Both the position numbers and the translations under genes were made by a program. The notes below the pieces were generated by a model that was not told the origin of the DNA, did no database searches, and worked only from the letters and a program-made list of their open reading frames with translations. Below, in pieces: positions 26,004-34,098 of a stretch of 64,000 bases of DNA (the first letter of the stretch is position 1; every line of letters starts with the position of its first letter). Location: NCBI RefSeq assembly GCF_041435055.1, contig NZ_CP108002.1:4898001-4962000 (forward strand), in the 5' to 3' direction. This DNA is from Streptomyces sp. NBC_00341 (GTDB taxonomy: Bacteria > Actinomycetota > Actinomycetes > Streptomycetales > Streptomycetaceae).

Positions 26004-26029
26004 CTGCTCATCTTTGCTGGGAACGGACA
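26004..26029 (-). repeat. Right terminal inverted repeat
   Basis: On the minus strand it reads TGTCCGTTCCCAG and ends ATGAGCAG, matching the left end at 22 of 26 positions. It marks the outer limit of the element. Confidence 0.8.
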
Positions 26030-26074
26030 CCTATCGTGCTCAGGCTCACACACCCGTACGAGTGGTTCGGAACA

Positions 26075-26100
26075 CTTTTGCAAGCGGGTGCTTGCAAAAG
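26075..26100. promoter_or_regulatory. Perfect dyad CTTTTGCAAG-N6-CTTGCAAAAG
   Basis: Two perfect 10-base arms flank CGGGTG, 27 bases before the XRE gene start. This is a strong candidate autoregulatory operator of that regulator. The element's right end is only 45 bases away, so the insertion has replaced everything upstream of this site. Confidence 0.6.
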
Positions 26101-26127
26101 TTAGCGCCGAGGGTCCACCATCGAGGC

Positions 26128-26583
26128 ATGGCATCACTCAACGTCGGCAGTCTCGGCGAGTACCTGCGTGAGCAGCGGCGCACCGCGCAGCTGTCGCTGC
26201 GGCAGCTCGCGGATGCCGCCGGGGTGTCCAATCCCTATCTCAGCCAGATCGAGCGCGGGCTGCGCAAGCCCAGTGCCGAGGTGCTGCAGCAGGTCGCCAA
26301 GGCGCTGCGGATCTCCGCCGAGACGCTCTACGTCCGGGCGGGGATCCTGGACGAGCGGGAGCGGGACGAGCTGGAGACGCGGGCGGTGATTCTGGCCGAT
26401 CCGTCGATCAACGAGCGGCAGAAGAGCGTGCTGCTGCAGATCTACGCCTCCTTCCGCAAGGAGAACGGGTTCGAGGACGAGCCCGGGGGTGAGGAGGGGA
26501 GTGCGTCCGGTGCGGATGCGCCCTTCAATGCCGACGGCAGTGCTGCCGATACAGCTTCAAAGCCTTCAAAACCCTCACACTGA
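26128..26583 (+). CDS. XRE-family regulator
   Basis: This encodes 151 residues. Residues 6-60 form a classical helix-turn-helix (SLGEYLREQRRTAQLSLRQL then VSNPYLSQIERGLRKPS). A helical middle region and an acidic, Ser/Ala-rich tail follow. The start MASLNVGSLGEYL at 26128 is preferred; an in-frame codon at 25945 would run through the transposon end and the operator. It lies 27 bases from the HBHA-like gene, so the two may be cotranscribed. The pair XRE plus HBHA-like protein is conserved in Streptomyces, as far as I recall. Confidence 0.85.
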   Translation: MASLNVGSLGEYLREQRRTAQLSLRQLADAAGVSNPYLSQIERGLRKPSAEVLQQVAKALRISAETLYVRAGILDERERDELETRAVILADPSINERQKSVLLQIYASFRKENGFEDEPGGEEGSASGADAPFNADGSAADTASKPSKPSH

Positions 26584-26610
26584 GTCTGATGATCCGGGAG
26601 GACCACAGTC

Positions 26611-27273
26611 ATGGCCATCACCGATGACCTGCGCAAGACCCTCACCGACCCGACCCCCCTCTACTTCGCCGCCGGTACGGCCGATCTCGCCGTGCAGCAG
26701 GCGCGCAAGGTTCCGGCGCTGATCGAGCAGCTGCGGGCCGAGGCGCCGGAGCGCATCGAGGCCGTGCGCAACACCGACCCCAAGGTCGTGCAGGAGAAGG
26801 TGACCGGGCAGGCCAAGGAGGCGCAGGCCAGCTTCCAGGCCAGGGTCACCGAGGTGATCGGGGCGTTCGACACCGATCTGAAGAAGCTGGGCGAGAGCGC
26901 CCAGGACCTGGCGCTGCGCAGCGTGGGTGTGGCCGCCGAGTACGCGGTCCGGGCCCGCGAGACGTACGAGAAGGTCGCCGAGCGCGGCGAGCAGACCGTG
27001 CGCACCTGGCGCGGTGAGACGGCCGAGGAGATCGTCGAGATCGCCGTTGTCGTCGAGCCGCGCAAGGAGTCCAAGCCGGTCGGCGAGCCGGTCGCCAAGC
27101 CCGCGCCCGCCGCCCCGGCGGCCAAGGACGGGACCAAGGCGGCGTCGAAGCCGGCCGCCAAGCCCGCGCCCGCCACCAGGGCCGTCAAGGCGGAGGCCAA
27201 GCCCGCGCCCGCCAAGAAGGCGCCCGCGCGCAAGCCCGCCGCCAAGAAGACCACACCGCCCACCGCCAAGTAG
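26611..27273 (+). CDS. Heparin-binding hemagglutinin-like protein
   Basis: This encodes 220 residues. It has a long amphipathic coiled coil (residues about 20-140, for example QARKVPALIEQLRAEAPERI) followed by a Lys/Ala/Pro-rich tail (AKKAPARKPAAKKTT). This is the layout of mycobacterial HBHA and of histone-like tails. It has no signal peptide. The tail could bind nucleic acid, polyphosphate or wall polymers. It starts with a good site (GGAGG, then ATG 26611). Confidence 0.8.
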   Translation: MAITDDLRKTLTDPTPLYFAAGTADLAVQQARKVPALIEQLRAEAPERIEAVRNTDPKVVQEKVTGQAKEAQASFQARVTEVIGAFDTDLKKLGESAQDLALRSVGVAAEYAVRARETYEKVAERGEQTVRTWRGETAEEIVEIAVVVEPRKESKPVGEPVAKPAPAAPAAKDGTKAASKPAAKPAPATRAVKAEAKPAPAKKAPARKPAAKKTTPPTAK

Positions 27274-27388
27274 CGCGACCGGCGCGACGGCCGGCCGGAG
27301 TGCCGGAGGGGCGGCCGGGCACCTTTCGGGGTGTCCCGGCCGTTGTCCCGGTACCTTGGCCGCGAGGCGCTCATCCACGTATTAGGCG

Positions 27389-27733
27389 GTGCACATCATG
27401 TTGCTCGAAGGCTTCAACTCAATCCTCGGGCTGATCTACACGGCGATGCTCGTGCTCGCCGTCGTGGCCCTGATCATGGCCGCGGTGGTCCGCGAGGACG
27501 CCTACCGGGCGGCCGGGAAGCAGACCAAGCCCTTCTGGCTGATCATTCTCGGTGTCACGGTGGTGGTGAACCTCTGGGTGCCCATGCTCTTCGTGCAGCT
27601 CGCCGGGCTGGTCGCGACCATCGTGTACTTCGTGGACGTGCGGCCGGCGCTCAAGGCCGTCATGGGCGGCGGCAACCGCCGCGGCGGTTCGAGCAGCGAC
27701 GGCCCGTACGGGCCCTACAACGGCGGGCGCTGA
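27389..27733 (+). CDS. DUF2516 membrane protein
   Basis: This encodes 114 residues with three hydrophobic segments (LGLIYTAMLVLAVVALIMAA; KPFWLIILGVTVVVNLWVPM; FVQLAGLVATIVYFVD) and the VRPALK motif typical of DUF2516. A glycine-rich tail follows. The start is GTG 27389 (or ATG 27398). Its last 19 bases overlap the 3' end of the convergent PP2C gene. Function is unknown. Confidence 0.85.
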   Translation: MHIMLLEGFNSILGLIYTAMLVLAVVALIMAAVVREDAYRAAGKQTKPFWLIILGVTVVVNLWVPMLFVQLAGLVATIVYFVDVRPALKAVMGGGNRRGGSSSDGPYGPYNGGR

Positions 27734-29058
27734 GCGCCTGCGGGTGACACCTGTCCGGGGCGGGGGCGCGGAATGCTCCCGCCCCGGCCGCCGTGGTACG
27801 GCTTGCGGCGCTCGGCGTCCTCGTGGCGGTCGAGCAGCAGGACCGCGACGTCGTCGGTCAGTTCGCCGCCGTTCAGCTCGCGGACGCGGGCGACCGCGGC
27901 CTCCAGCAGGGCATCGCCGGTGAGGCCCTCCGCCAGCTGACGGTTGATCATCGCGACCATCCCGTCCTGCCCGAGGCGCTGGGTGCCGGTGCCGATCCGG
28001 CCCTCGATCAGCCCGTCCGTGTACATCATCAGGCTCCAGGAGCCGCCCAGTTCCACCTGCCGGCGCGGCCACCGGGCGCGTGGCAGCAGGCCGAGTGCCG
28101 GGCCGCCGTCCTGGTACGGAAGCAGATGCGCCGCCCGGCCCTGGCGGGCGATCAGCGGTGCGGGGTGGCCCGCCAGGCAGAGGCCCGCCCGGCGGCCGTC
28201 GGGGGCGATGTCCACCGTGCAGAGCGTCGCGAAGATCTCCTCGCTCTCCCGTTCGTGCTCCAGGACCTGCTGGAGCGTGGAGAGCAGCTCGTCGCCGCAG
28301 AGACCGGCCAGGGTCAGTGCCCGCCAGGCGATGCGCAGCTCCACGCCGAGCGCCGCCTCGTCCGGGCCGTGCCCGCAGACGTCGCCGATCATCACGTGGA
28401 CCGTGCCGTCGGGCGTGCGGACCGTGTCGTAGAAGTCCCCGCCGAGCAGCGCACGGCTGCGGCCGGGGCGGTAGCGGGCGGCGAAGTGCAGATCGGAGCC
28501 GTCGAGCAGCGGGGTGGGGAGCAGGCCGCGCTCCAGGCGGGCGTTCTCCTGGGCCCGCAGCCGGGACTCGGTGAGCTGGTGCTGCGCGACGTCGGCGCGT
28601 TTGCGCTCGACGGCGTAGCGGATGGCGCGGCTGAGCAGCCTGCCGTCGAGCTCGTCGCGGAAGAGGTAGTCCTGCGCCCCCACCCGTACCGCCTCCGCGG
28701 CCAGCTCGGCGTCCTCCTGGGCGGTGAGCGCGATGACGGCGTGCCGGGGCGCGATCCGCAGCACGTGCTTGAGGGTGGCCAGGTTGTCCGCGTCCTCGCC
28801 CTGCGCGGTGCGCGCCTCGCTGCCGGTCGACAGGGCCAGGTCCAGCAGGATGCAGTCCACGTCGTCGGTGAGGAGCCGGCCCGCCTCTGTCAGGTTGCGG
28901 GCGCTGCGGATACGGACCCGGGTGCCGGCCGTGGCGGGCAGTTCCGGGACGGTGAGCGTGCCCGCCGGGTCGTCCTCGATCACCAGGAGGGTGAGGTCGG
29001 CGCCATAGCTGGTCTCCGCAGCGGGAACGGAACGCTGCTGCGGTACGGGTACGGGCAT
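27715..29058 (-). CDS. Receiver-domain PP2C/SpoIIE phosphatase
   Basis: This encodes 447 residues. The N-terminal receiver domain (LTLLVIEDDPAGT; acceptor region VDCILLDLAL; ALTAQEDAEL; VRVGAQDYLF) is followed by a linker helix and a SpoIIE-type PP2C domain with metal-binding LLGGDFYDTV, IGDVCGHGPDEA and TDDVAVLLL. Such RsbU-like proteins dephosphorylate anti-anti-sigma factors in stress or development pathways and are switched by receiver phosphorylation. No partner kinase or anti-sigma gene is adjacent. The Pro-rich C-terminal tail overlaps the DUF2516 gene end. Confidence 0.88.
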   Translation of the reverse strand: MPVPVPQQRSVPAAETSYGADLTLLVIEDDPAGTLTVPELPATAGTRVRIRSARNLTEAGRLLTDDVDCILLDLALSTGSEARTAQGEDADNLATLKHVLRIAPRHAVIALTAQEDAELAAEAVRVGAQDYLFRDELDGRLLSRAIRYAVERKRADVAQHQLTESRLRAQENARLERGLLPTPLLDGSDLHFAARYRPGRSRALLGGDFYDTVRTPDGTVHVMIGDVCGHGPDEAALGVELRIAWRALTLAGLCGDELLSTLQQVLEHERESEEIFATLCTVDIAPDGRRAGLCLAGHPAPLIARQGRAAHLLPYQDGGPALGLLPRARWPRRQVELGGSWSLMMYTDGLIEGRIGTGTQRLGQDGMVAMINRQLAEGLTGDALLEAAVARVRELNGGELTDDVAVLLLDRHEDAERRKPYHGGRGGSIPRPRPGQVSPAGAQRPPL

Positions 29059-29503
29059 CGAATCGGGTTTCCTTCCCTCCCCCCGAGGGCGCGGCGGAGC
29101 GACGATCGACGACCCGCCAGACGGGGACGATAGCGGTACGGGATGTGGGAACGGAATGGCGCCCGATGCGTGTCGGCCGTTCCGGGAACGGCCTTAAGCC
29201 GCGGAAGGCCGCAGATCCGGCGGGATGCGGCGGGGACACGGCGGTTTCCGGCGCATGACAAAGGTCACGTGGAGCGGCGGGCTCCGGGTGGCGCGGGTCA
29301 CGGCTGCGGGGCGGGAGGCTGATTCCGGCCCGGCGGCGGCGACGGAATCCGTTCCGTTTCGGGGTTCCGGGGGCTTCCGGGGGGCTTCGGGAGGGCCTTA
29401 AGAGTGCCTTGAGGCTCTCTTAAGGTTGCCGGCGCGCGTACGGGCCGGGAACCGGTACGTACCCAGGTCAGGCTGCGGGGAGCCCGACCGGTGCCGTTCC
29501 CGG
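29059..29503. other. Intergenic region with two perfect dyads
   Basis: No gene is seen in this stretch. It holds a palindrome GGCCGTTCC-G-GGAACGGCC at 29175-29193, upstream of the phosphatase gene, and a dyad CCTTAAGAG-N12-CTCTTAAGG at 29396-29425. The first could be an operator of the phosphatase promoter. The second lies downstream of the NlpC gene and may be a terminator or processing site. Confidence 0.55.
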
Positions 29504-29572
29504 TCTGCGGCTGATACTTGTCCCGTCCTGCGGCTGTTACTTGTTCCGGCCCGCGGCTGTTACTTGTCCGGG
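29504..29572. repeat. Three tandem copies of the NlpC gene end
   Basis: Units 29504-29525, 29526-29549 and 29550-29572 each contain GCGGCTG(A/T)TACTTGT, which in the gene encodes the last codons and stop. So the stop region has been triplicated, with one to three differences per copy. Confidence 0.85.
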
Positions 29573-30666
29573 CGTACGACTCCGAGGATCTCCATCGATC
29601 CCGCCCCCGTGATCGTGACGTCGCGGCCGGGGCGCGGGGCGTGCACGATCGCGCCGTCGCCGATGTACATCCCGACGTGCGTGGCGTCGCCGAAGTAGAT
29701 GACCAGGTCGCCGGGGCGCATGTCCTTGACGGCGACGTGCGGCAGCTGACGCCACTGCTCCTGCGAGGTGCGCGGGATCGGGTGACCGGCCGCCGCCCAC
29801 GCCTGCGACGTCAGCCCCGAGCAGTCGTACGACGCGGGGCCCACGGCGCCCCACTTGTACGGCTTGCCGATCTGTGAGGTCGCGAAGGCCACCGCCTTCT
29901 TGCCGCTCGCGCTCGCTCCCCGGTTGATCTCCTTGAGCGCGCCGGAACTCAGCCAGGCCGTCTGCGACTTGTACTCCGCCTGCTGTTCGAGCTGGAGGAG
30001 CCGGGCCCGCTCCTTCTTCTCCAGCTGGGACTCCAGCTTCTTCGCCGCCGCGATCTGTTCGTTGATCTTCTTCTTGGCCTTGGCCTGCTTGACGCGACTG
30101 GCTTCGAGCTTGGTCCAGTTGGTGCTCGCGTCCTGGGTGTACGTCTCCAGGTCCTCCTGGGTCCTGTTCAGTTCACCGAGAACGCCCTTGGCGGCCTGCT
30201 GGCCCTGGTGGGCCCGGCTGATCCCGTCCAGGAAGAGCTGCGGGTCGCCGCTGAGCATCAACTGGGCGCCGGGCGGCAGTCCGGCGTTGCGGTACTGCTC
30301 ACGGGCCTGGGCGCCCGCCCTGCTCTTGAGCTCGGCGATCTTCGCCTGGCCCTCGACTATGGCCTGCGCCAGCTTGACGATCTCGCCCGACTGCTTCTTG
30401 GACCGCTCCTCCGCGAGGTTGTACGCGTCCGTCGCCGCCCCCGCCTTGCGGTAGAGGTCGTCGATTTTCGCGCGCACCTCTTCGAGGCTCTTCTTCCCGG
30501 AGGTCCCGGAGGTCCCGGAGGCCCCGGATGCCTCGGCGTCCCCGGACTTCGGCGGCTGCTCCGGCGCGGGGGGCGCGGGCGTGGCGAAGGCCTGGACCGG
30601 TGCGGCCAGTACGGCCAGCGCGCAGACCAGTGTGATCGCCGCGGCGGCACTGTGGCGTCGGTTCAC
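29560..30666 (-). CDS. NlpC/P60 cell-wall endopeptidase
   Basis: This encodes 368 residues. A signal peptide (SAAAAITLVCALAVLAAPVQ) and a linker rich in Gly/Ser/Thr lead into a long coiled coil (about 60-230). The C-terminal NlpC/P60 domain has Cys282 (SYDCSGLTS), His330 (DATHVGMYIG) and His342 (AIVHAPR). Enzymes of this RipA/SwlA kind cut peptidoglycan stem peptides during growth or spore germination; the coiled coil regulates access. GTG 30666 has a GGAGGGGG site. I looked for a c-di-AMP riboswitch upstream and saw none. The 3' end is triplicated. Confidence 0.9.
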   Translation of the reverse strand: MNRRHSAAAAITLVCALAVLAAPVQAFATPAPPAPEQPPKSGDAEASGASGTSGTSGKKSLEEVRAKIDDLYRKAGAATDAYNLAEERSKKQSGEIVKLAQAIVEGQAKIAELKSRAGAQAREQYRNAGLPPGAQLMLSGDPQLFLDGISRAHQGQQAAKGVLGELNRTQEDLETYTQDASTNWTKLEASRVKQAKAKKKINEQIAAAKKLESQLEKKERARLLQLEQQAEYKSQTAWLSSGALKEINRGASASGKKAVAFATSQIGKPYKWGAVGPASYDCSGLTSQAWAAAGHPIPRTSQEQWRQLPHVAVKDMRPGDLVIYFGDATHVGMYIGDGAIVHAPRPGRDVTITGAGSMEILGVVRPDK

Positions 30667-30917
30667 GAGCTCCCCCTCCGGACAGATCCACCCGGATCTG
30701 ATTTACCGTCAGTAACTTATGGCACCGACGAGATCGTGCCATGCCGTACCGAAAAGCAACAGAGGCTCACGCATCTCCGGTCCATTCCGGTCAAGTCCCC
30801 GGCGCCGCAGCCGTGCTCCCCCCACCGCTCCCCGTATCTGGGACGAACGGTGCCCGGCCGACGTTCCCGGCGGACGGGGAGTTCCCCCGATCCGGGCGGG
30901 ACCCGCTACCGCCGCGC

Positions 30918-31694
30918 CTACTGTTCGGGCTTCAGCGCCGCCCAGTTCACCGTGACTTCGCCCTGCCGCCACCGCCGTACCCCGTCCGCCAGCGGCCAGT
31001 CCCCGGACAGTGCCCGTACCGCCGTGATCCAGCGCTGCCGGGCGCCCAGCGAGGCGTACGGCGCCGCAGCGGCCCAGGCCCGGTCGAAGTCGCGCAGGAA
31101 CGCGTGGACGGGCTCGCCCGGCACATTGCGGTGGATGAGTGCCTTGGGCAGCCGTTCCGCGAGGTCGGAGGGCCGGTCGAGGGAGCCGAGCCGGGTCGCG
31201 AACGTCACCGTGCGCGGGCCCTCCGGACCGAGCGCCACCCACACGTGCCGGCGCCCGATCTCGTCGCAGGTGCCCTCCACCAGCAGCCCGCCCGGGGCGA
31301 GCCGGGCGCACAGGCGCTGCCAGACCGCGGCGACCTCGCCCTCGTCGTACTGGCGCAGCACGTTCGCCGCCCGGATCAGCACGGGCCGCTCGGGCAGCGG
31401 GATCTCGAAGCCGCCGTGCCTGAAGGTGAGCCCCTCGCGCTCGTACGGCTTCGCCGCGGCCACCCGCTCCGGGGAGATCTCGATGCCGACCACCGCGGTG
31501 CGCGGTTCTGCGCCGCGCAGCCGCTCCAGCAGCTCGACGGCGGTCCAGGGCGCGGCGCCGTACCCCAGGTCGACCGCGACGGGGGTCTCGGCGCGGCGCA
31601 GGGCGGGGCCGTGGGTGGCGGCGATCCAGCGGTCCATGCGGCGCAGCCGGTTCGGGTTGGTGGTCCCGCGGGTCGCGGTGCCGATGGGGCGCAT
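30918..31694 (-). CDS. SAM-dependent methyltransferase
   Basis: This encodes 258 residues of a class I Rossmann methyltransferase. VAVDLGYGAAPWTAVEL is motif I, VVGIEISPERVAAA is the acidic motif II, and the proline-containing VLIRAANVLRQY with LAPGGLLVEGTCDE follow. The substrate is unknown. It is divergent from mshA, about 216 bases away, an arrangement I recall as conserved in Streptomyces. The start MRPIGTATRG at 31694 is the first codon matching the body; longer frames run into the mshA promoter. Confidence 0.85.
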   Translation of the reverse strand: MRPIGTATRGTTNPNRLRRMDRWIAATHGPALRRAETPVAVDLGYGAAPWTAVELLERLRGAEPRTAVVGIEISPERVAAAKPYEREGLTFRHGGFEIPLPERPVLIRAANVLRQYDEGEVAAVWQRLCARLAPGGLLVEGTCDEIGRRHVWVALGPEGPRTVTFATRLGSLDRPSDLAERLPKALIHRNVPGEPVHAFLRDFDRAWAAAAPYASLGARQRWITAVRALSGDWPLADGVRRWRQGEVTVNWAALKPEQ

Positions 31695-31910
31695 GGCACA
31701 GAGCGTAACGAGCGGCGTGGAGCGGATGGCGCAGTGGAGTCGCGGCGACGCGCCGGACACGTACCGTAATGATTTGGCAAAGCGGAAATGAAAGGAGGGA
31801 TTCCACTGTTCCAGCCCATCGAAGGGACCGTGTGCCCCTTCGGTGCCATGCCTTGTGCCATGCCTTGAACGAGTCGGTACAAGTGCCCTGAACGAGGAGG
31901 ACCGGACGAC

Positions 31911-33275
31911 GTGAGCCAGTACGTCTCTCGGCTCGGCAGCAGCCGCGTCGCACCGCGTCTCAGGTTCCCCGCCGGTTTCTCCGGCTCCTTCCCGGGCGGC
32001 CACCGCAAGCCCCGCCGGATCGCGATGCTCTCCGTGCACACCTCCCCGCTGCACCAGCCGGGGACGGGCGACGCGGGCGGCATGAACGTCTACATCGTGG
32101 AGCTGGCGAAGCGGCTCGCCGCGATCAACATCGAGGTCGAGATCTTCACCCGCTCCACCACCGGCGCGCTGCCGCCCGCGGTCGAGCTGTCGCCCGGTGT
32201 GCTGGTGCGCCATGTCGACGCGGGGCCGTACGAGGGGCTGGCCAAGGAGGAGCTGCCCGCCCAGCTCTGCGCCTTCACCCACGGCGTGATGCAGGCGTGG
32301 GCCGGTCAGCGCCCCGGCTACTACGACCTGGTGCACTCCCACTACTGGCTCTCCGGCCATGTCGGCTGGCTCGCCGCCCAGCGCTGGGGCGTCCCGCTCG
32401 TCCACGCCATGCACACCATGGCGAAGGTCAAGAACGCGTCGCTCGCCGAGGGCGACACCCCCGAGCCCGCCGCCCGGGTCATCGGTGAGACGCAGATCGT
32501 CAGCGCGGCCGACCGGCTGGTCGCGAACACCGCGGAGGAGGCGGACCAGCTCGTCCGCTTCTACGAGGCCGCCCCGGAGGCGGTCGCCGTCGTGCACCCC
32601 GGCGTGAACCTGGACCGCTTCCGCCCCGCCGACGGGCGCGCCGCGGCGCGGGCCCGGCTGGGGCTGCCGCAGGACGCCCTGGTCCCGCTCTTCGCGGGCC
32701 GCATCCAGCCGCTGAAGGCCCCTGACGTGCTGCTGCGCGCGATCGCGGTGCTGCTGGACCGCGACCCCTCGCTGCGCTCGCGCATCGTCGTACCGGTCGT
32801 CGGCGGCCCCAGCGGCAGCGGGCTCGCCAAGCCGGAGGGGCTCCAGAAGCTCGCGGCCCGGCTCGGCATCGCGGACGTCGTACGGTTCCAGCCGCCGGTT
32901 GGGCAGGATCAGCTCGCCGACTGGTTCCGGGCCGCGTCCGTGCTGGTCATGCCCTCGTACAGCGAGTCCTTCGGCCTGGTCGCCATCGAGGCCCAGGCGG
33001 CCGGCACCCCGGTGGTCGCGGCGGCCGTGGGCGGGCTGCCGGTGGCGGTGCGGGACGGGGTGAGCGGCTTCCTGATCCCGGGCCACGACCCGGCGGCGTA
33101 CGCGGAGGCGCTGGCGCGCTTCGCGGACGCGCCGGAGCTGGTCACCCGGATGGGCGACGCGGCCGCGGAGCACGCCCAGCGGTTCGGCTGGGACACGGCT
33201 GCGGCGGCGACGGCGGACGTGTACACGGAGGCGATGCAGGACCACCGCCGACAGGTGCGCTCGCGCCAGGTGTGA
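31911..33275 (+). CDS. mshA: D-inositol-3-phosphate glycosyltransferase MshA
   Basis: This encodes 454 residues, a GT4 retaining glycosyltransferase that makes the first committed step of mycothiol synthesis (GlcNAc transfer to inositol phosphate). Signs are [20 protein letters not shown], the [14 protein letters not shown] loop, VNLDRFRP, the [15 protein letters not shown] strand, and [20 protein letters not shown] with the E-x7-E motif. The start GTG 31911 gives a 30-residue basic leader common in actinobacterial MshA. Its stop codon region is repeated four times downstream. Confidence 0.95.
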   Translation: MSQYVSRLGSSRVAPRLRFPAGFSGSFPGGHRKPRRIAMLSVHTSPLHQPGTGDAGGMNVYIVELAKRLAAINIEVEIFTRSTTGALPPAVELSPGVLVRHVDAGPYEGLAKEELPAQLCAFTHGVMQAWAGQRPGYYDLVHSHYWLSGHVGWLAAQRWGVPLVHAMHTMAKVKNASLAEGDTPEPAARVIGETQIVSAADRLVANTAEEADQLVRFYEAAPEAVAVVHPGVNLDRFRPADGRAAARARLGLPQDALVPLFAGRIQPLKAPDVLLRAIAVLLDRDPSLRSRIVVPVVGGPSGSGLAKPEGLQKLAARLGIADVVRFQPPVGQDQLADWFRAASVLVMPSYSESFGLVAIEAQAAGTPVVAAAVGGLPVAVRDGVSGFLIPGHDPAAYAEALARFADAPELVTRMGDAAAEHAQRFGWDTAAAATADVYTEAMQDHRRQVRSRQV

Positions 33276-33376
33276 GGCGTACGCGGCACTCGCGCCAGGT
33301 GTGTGGCGCCCAAGAGGGACCCCCGCTACGTGTGAGGCGCCCAAGCGGTACTCGCGCTACGTGTGAGGCGTACGCG
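33259..33376. repeat. Four degenerate ~30-bp repeats of the mshA 3' end
   Basis: Units start near 33259, 33289, 33321 and 33351. Each contains CGC(C/T)A(G/C)GTGTG followed by a GCG-rich tail. The first holds the real mshA stop at 33273-33275. The units have diverged more than the other gene-end duplications in the window, so this one is older. Confidence 0.8.
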
Positions 33377-33413
33377 TTCGAACCGCTCGGCTGATCCGAC
33401 GTACGCTCGGACC

Positions 33414-33944
33414 ATGGCTGATGCACCCGAGGAAGCGGCGGCGACGAACCAGGCCGGGCAGGTGGCGCAGGTCATCGAGGCGACGCTCGACGACGCCGGG
33501 CTCGACTGGGAGAGCCCCGCGCCCGGCAGCTACGTCGTACCGCTGCCCGGCACCCGCAAGCTGTCCACCACCTGCTCGCTGCTGGTCGGCACGCACTCCC
33601 TCTCCCTCAACGCCTTCGTCATCCGGCACCCCGACGAGAACGAGCCGGCCGTGCACCGGTGGCTGCTGGAGCACAACCTCCGCCTGTTCGGCGTGAGTTA
33701 CGCCGTCGACTCCCTCGGGGACATCTACCTCGTCGGCAAGCTGCCGCTCTCGGTGGTCACCGCCGAGGAGCTGGACCGGCTGCTGGGCGTGGTCCTGGAG
33801 GCCGCCGACGGGGCCTTCAACTCCCTCCTGGAGCTGGGGTTCGCGAGCGCGATCCGCAAGGAGTACGAGTGGCGGGTGTCGCGCGGCGAATCCACCCGGA
33901 ACCTGGACGCGTTCACGCATCTGACTCAGCGCCCGACCGGCTGA
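33414..33944 (+). CDS. YbjN-domain protein
   Basis: This encodes 176 residues with the YbjN fold (type III secretion chaperone-like): LDWESPAPGSYVVPLPGTRK, LNAFVIRHPDENEPAV, then LYLVGKLPL and LDRLLGVVLEAADG. Such proteins have no known catalytic role and sit between mshA and gpm in Streptomyces, as far as I recall. The start is ATG 33414. Immediately after its stop a 21-bp unit is repeated twice. Confidence 0.85.
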   Translation: MADAPEEAAATNQAGQVAQVIEATLDDAGLDWESPAPGSYVVPLPGTRKLSTTCSLLVGTHSLSLNAFVIRHPDENEPAVHRWLLEHNLRLFGVSYAVDSLGDIYLVGKLPLSVVTAEELDRLLGVVLEAADGAFNSLLELGFASAIRKEYEWRVSRGESTRNLDAFTHLTQRPTG

Positions 33945-33945
33945 C

Positions 33946-33987
33946 GCGCGTCAACTGAGCCAAGCCGCGCGTCAACTGACCCAAGCC
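33946..33987. repeat. 21-bp tandem duplication after the YbjN stop
   Basis: Units 33946-33966 and 33967-33987 differ at one base (GAG versus GAC). Each starts GCGCGTCAACTGA. They begin two bases after the TGA at 33942-33944, and a further decayed copy may follow. Confidence 0.85.
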
Positions 33988-34060
33988 ACACCTCAATTCC
34001 CCGACGCGGGCCCCTTTCGTCGCGCCGGGGCACGTGGCATGCTCACCGCCGACGCAGACA

Positions 34061-34073
34061 TGAACGTCGTTCA
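34061..34073. promoter_or_regulatory. Dyad TGAACGTCGTTCA
   Basis: A perfect 5-base dyad around GTC lies 25 bases before the start of the secreted beta-helix protein. It is followed by CATTCATGAAAGG. It may be an operator of a carbohydrate-responsive repressor; the regulator is not identified. Confidence 0.35.
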
Positions 34074-34098
34074 CATTCATGAAAGGCGGATCGGGCTC

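Larger units (their letters stand above)
8508..26029. mobile_element. Tn7-like transposon (17.5 kb), both ends identified
   Basis: The two ends carry an imperfect 26-bp inverted repeat (8508-8533 and 26004-26029, 22 of 26 identical) starting 5'-TGT and sharing TGTCCGTTCCCAG. A second block, GATCTGA, sits at exactly the same distance (bases 35-41 from the tip) at both ends, as expected for transposase-binding sites. Inside is a complete tnsA-like/tniA/orf/tniB/tniQ operon plus cargo on both sides. Flanking five bases are CGTAC (left) and CCTAT (right), so no target-site duplication is visible; decay or recombination at one end could explain that. The right end lies 99 bases before the core XRE gene at 26128. 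Confidence 0.8.

Noticed and set aside
26055..26059. CGTAC as a right-hand target duplication of the Tn7-like element
   Set aside because: It matches the left flank but lies 26 bases outside the terminal repeat, so it is probably chance.
29426..29503. Small gene between the NlpC gene and the phosphatase
   Set aside because: Short frames there lack ribosome sites and overlap the triplicated gene end.
30667..30917. c-di-AMP (ydaO) riboswitch before the NlpC/P60 gene
   Set aside because: Such switches often precede these genes in actinomycetes, but I could not find the conserved core on the minus strand.
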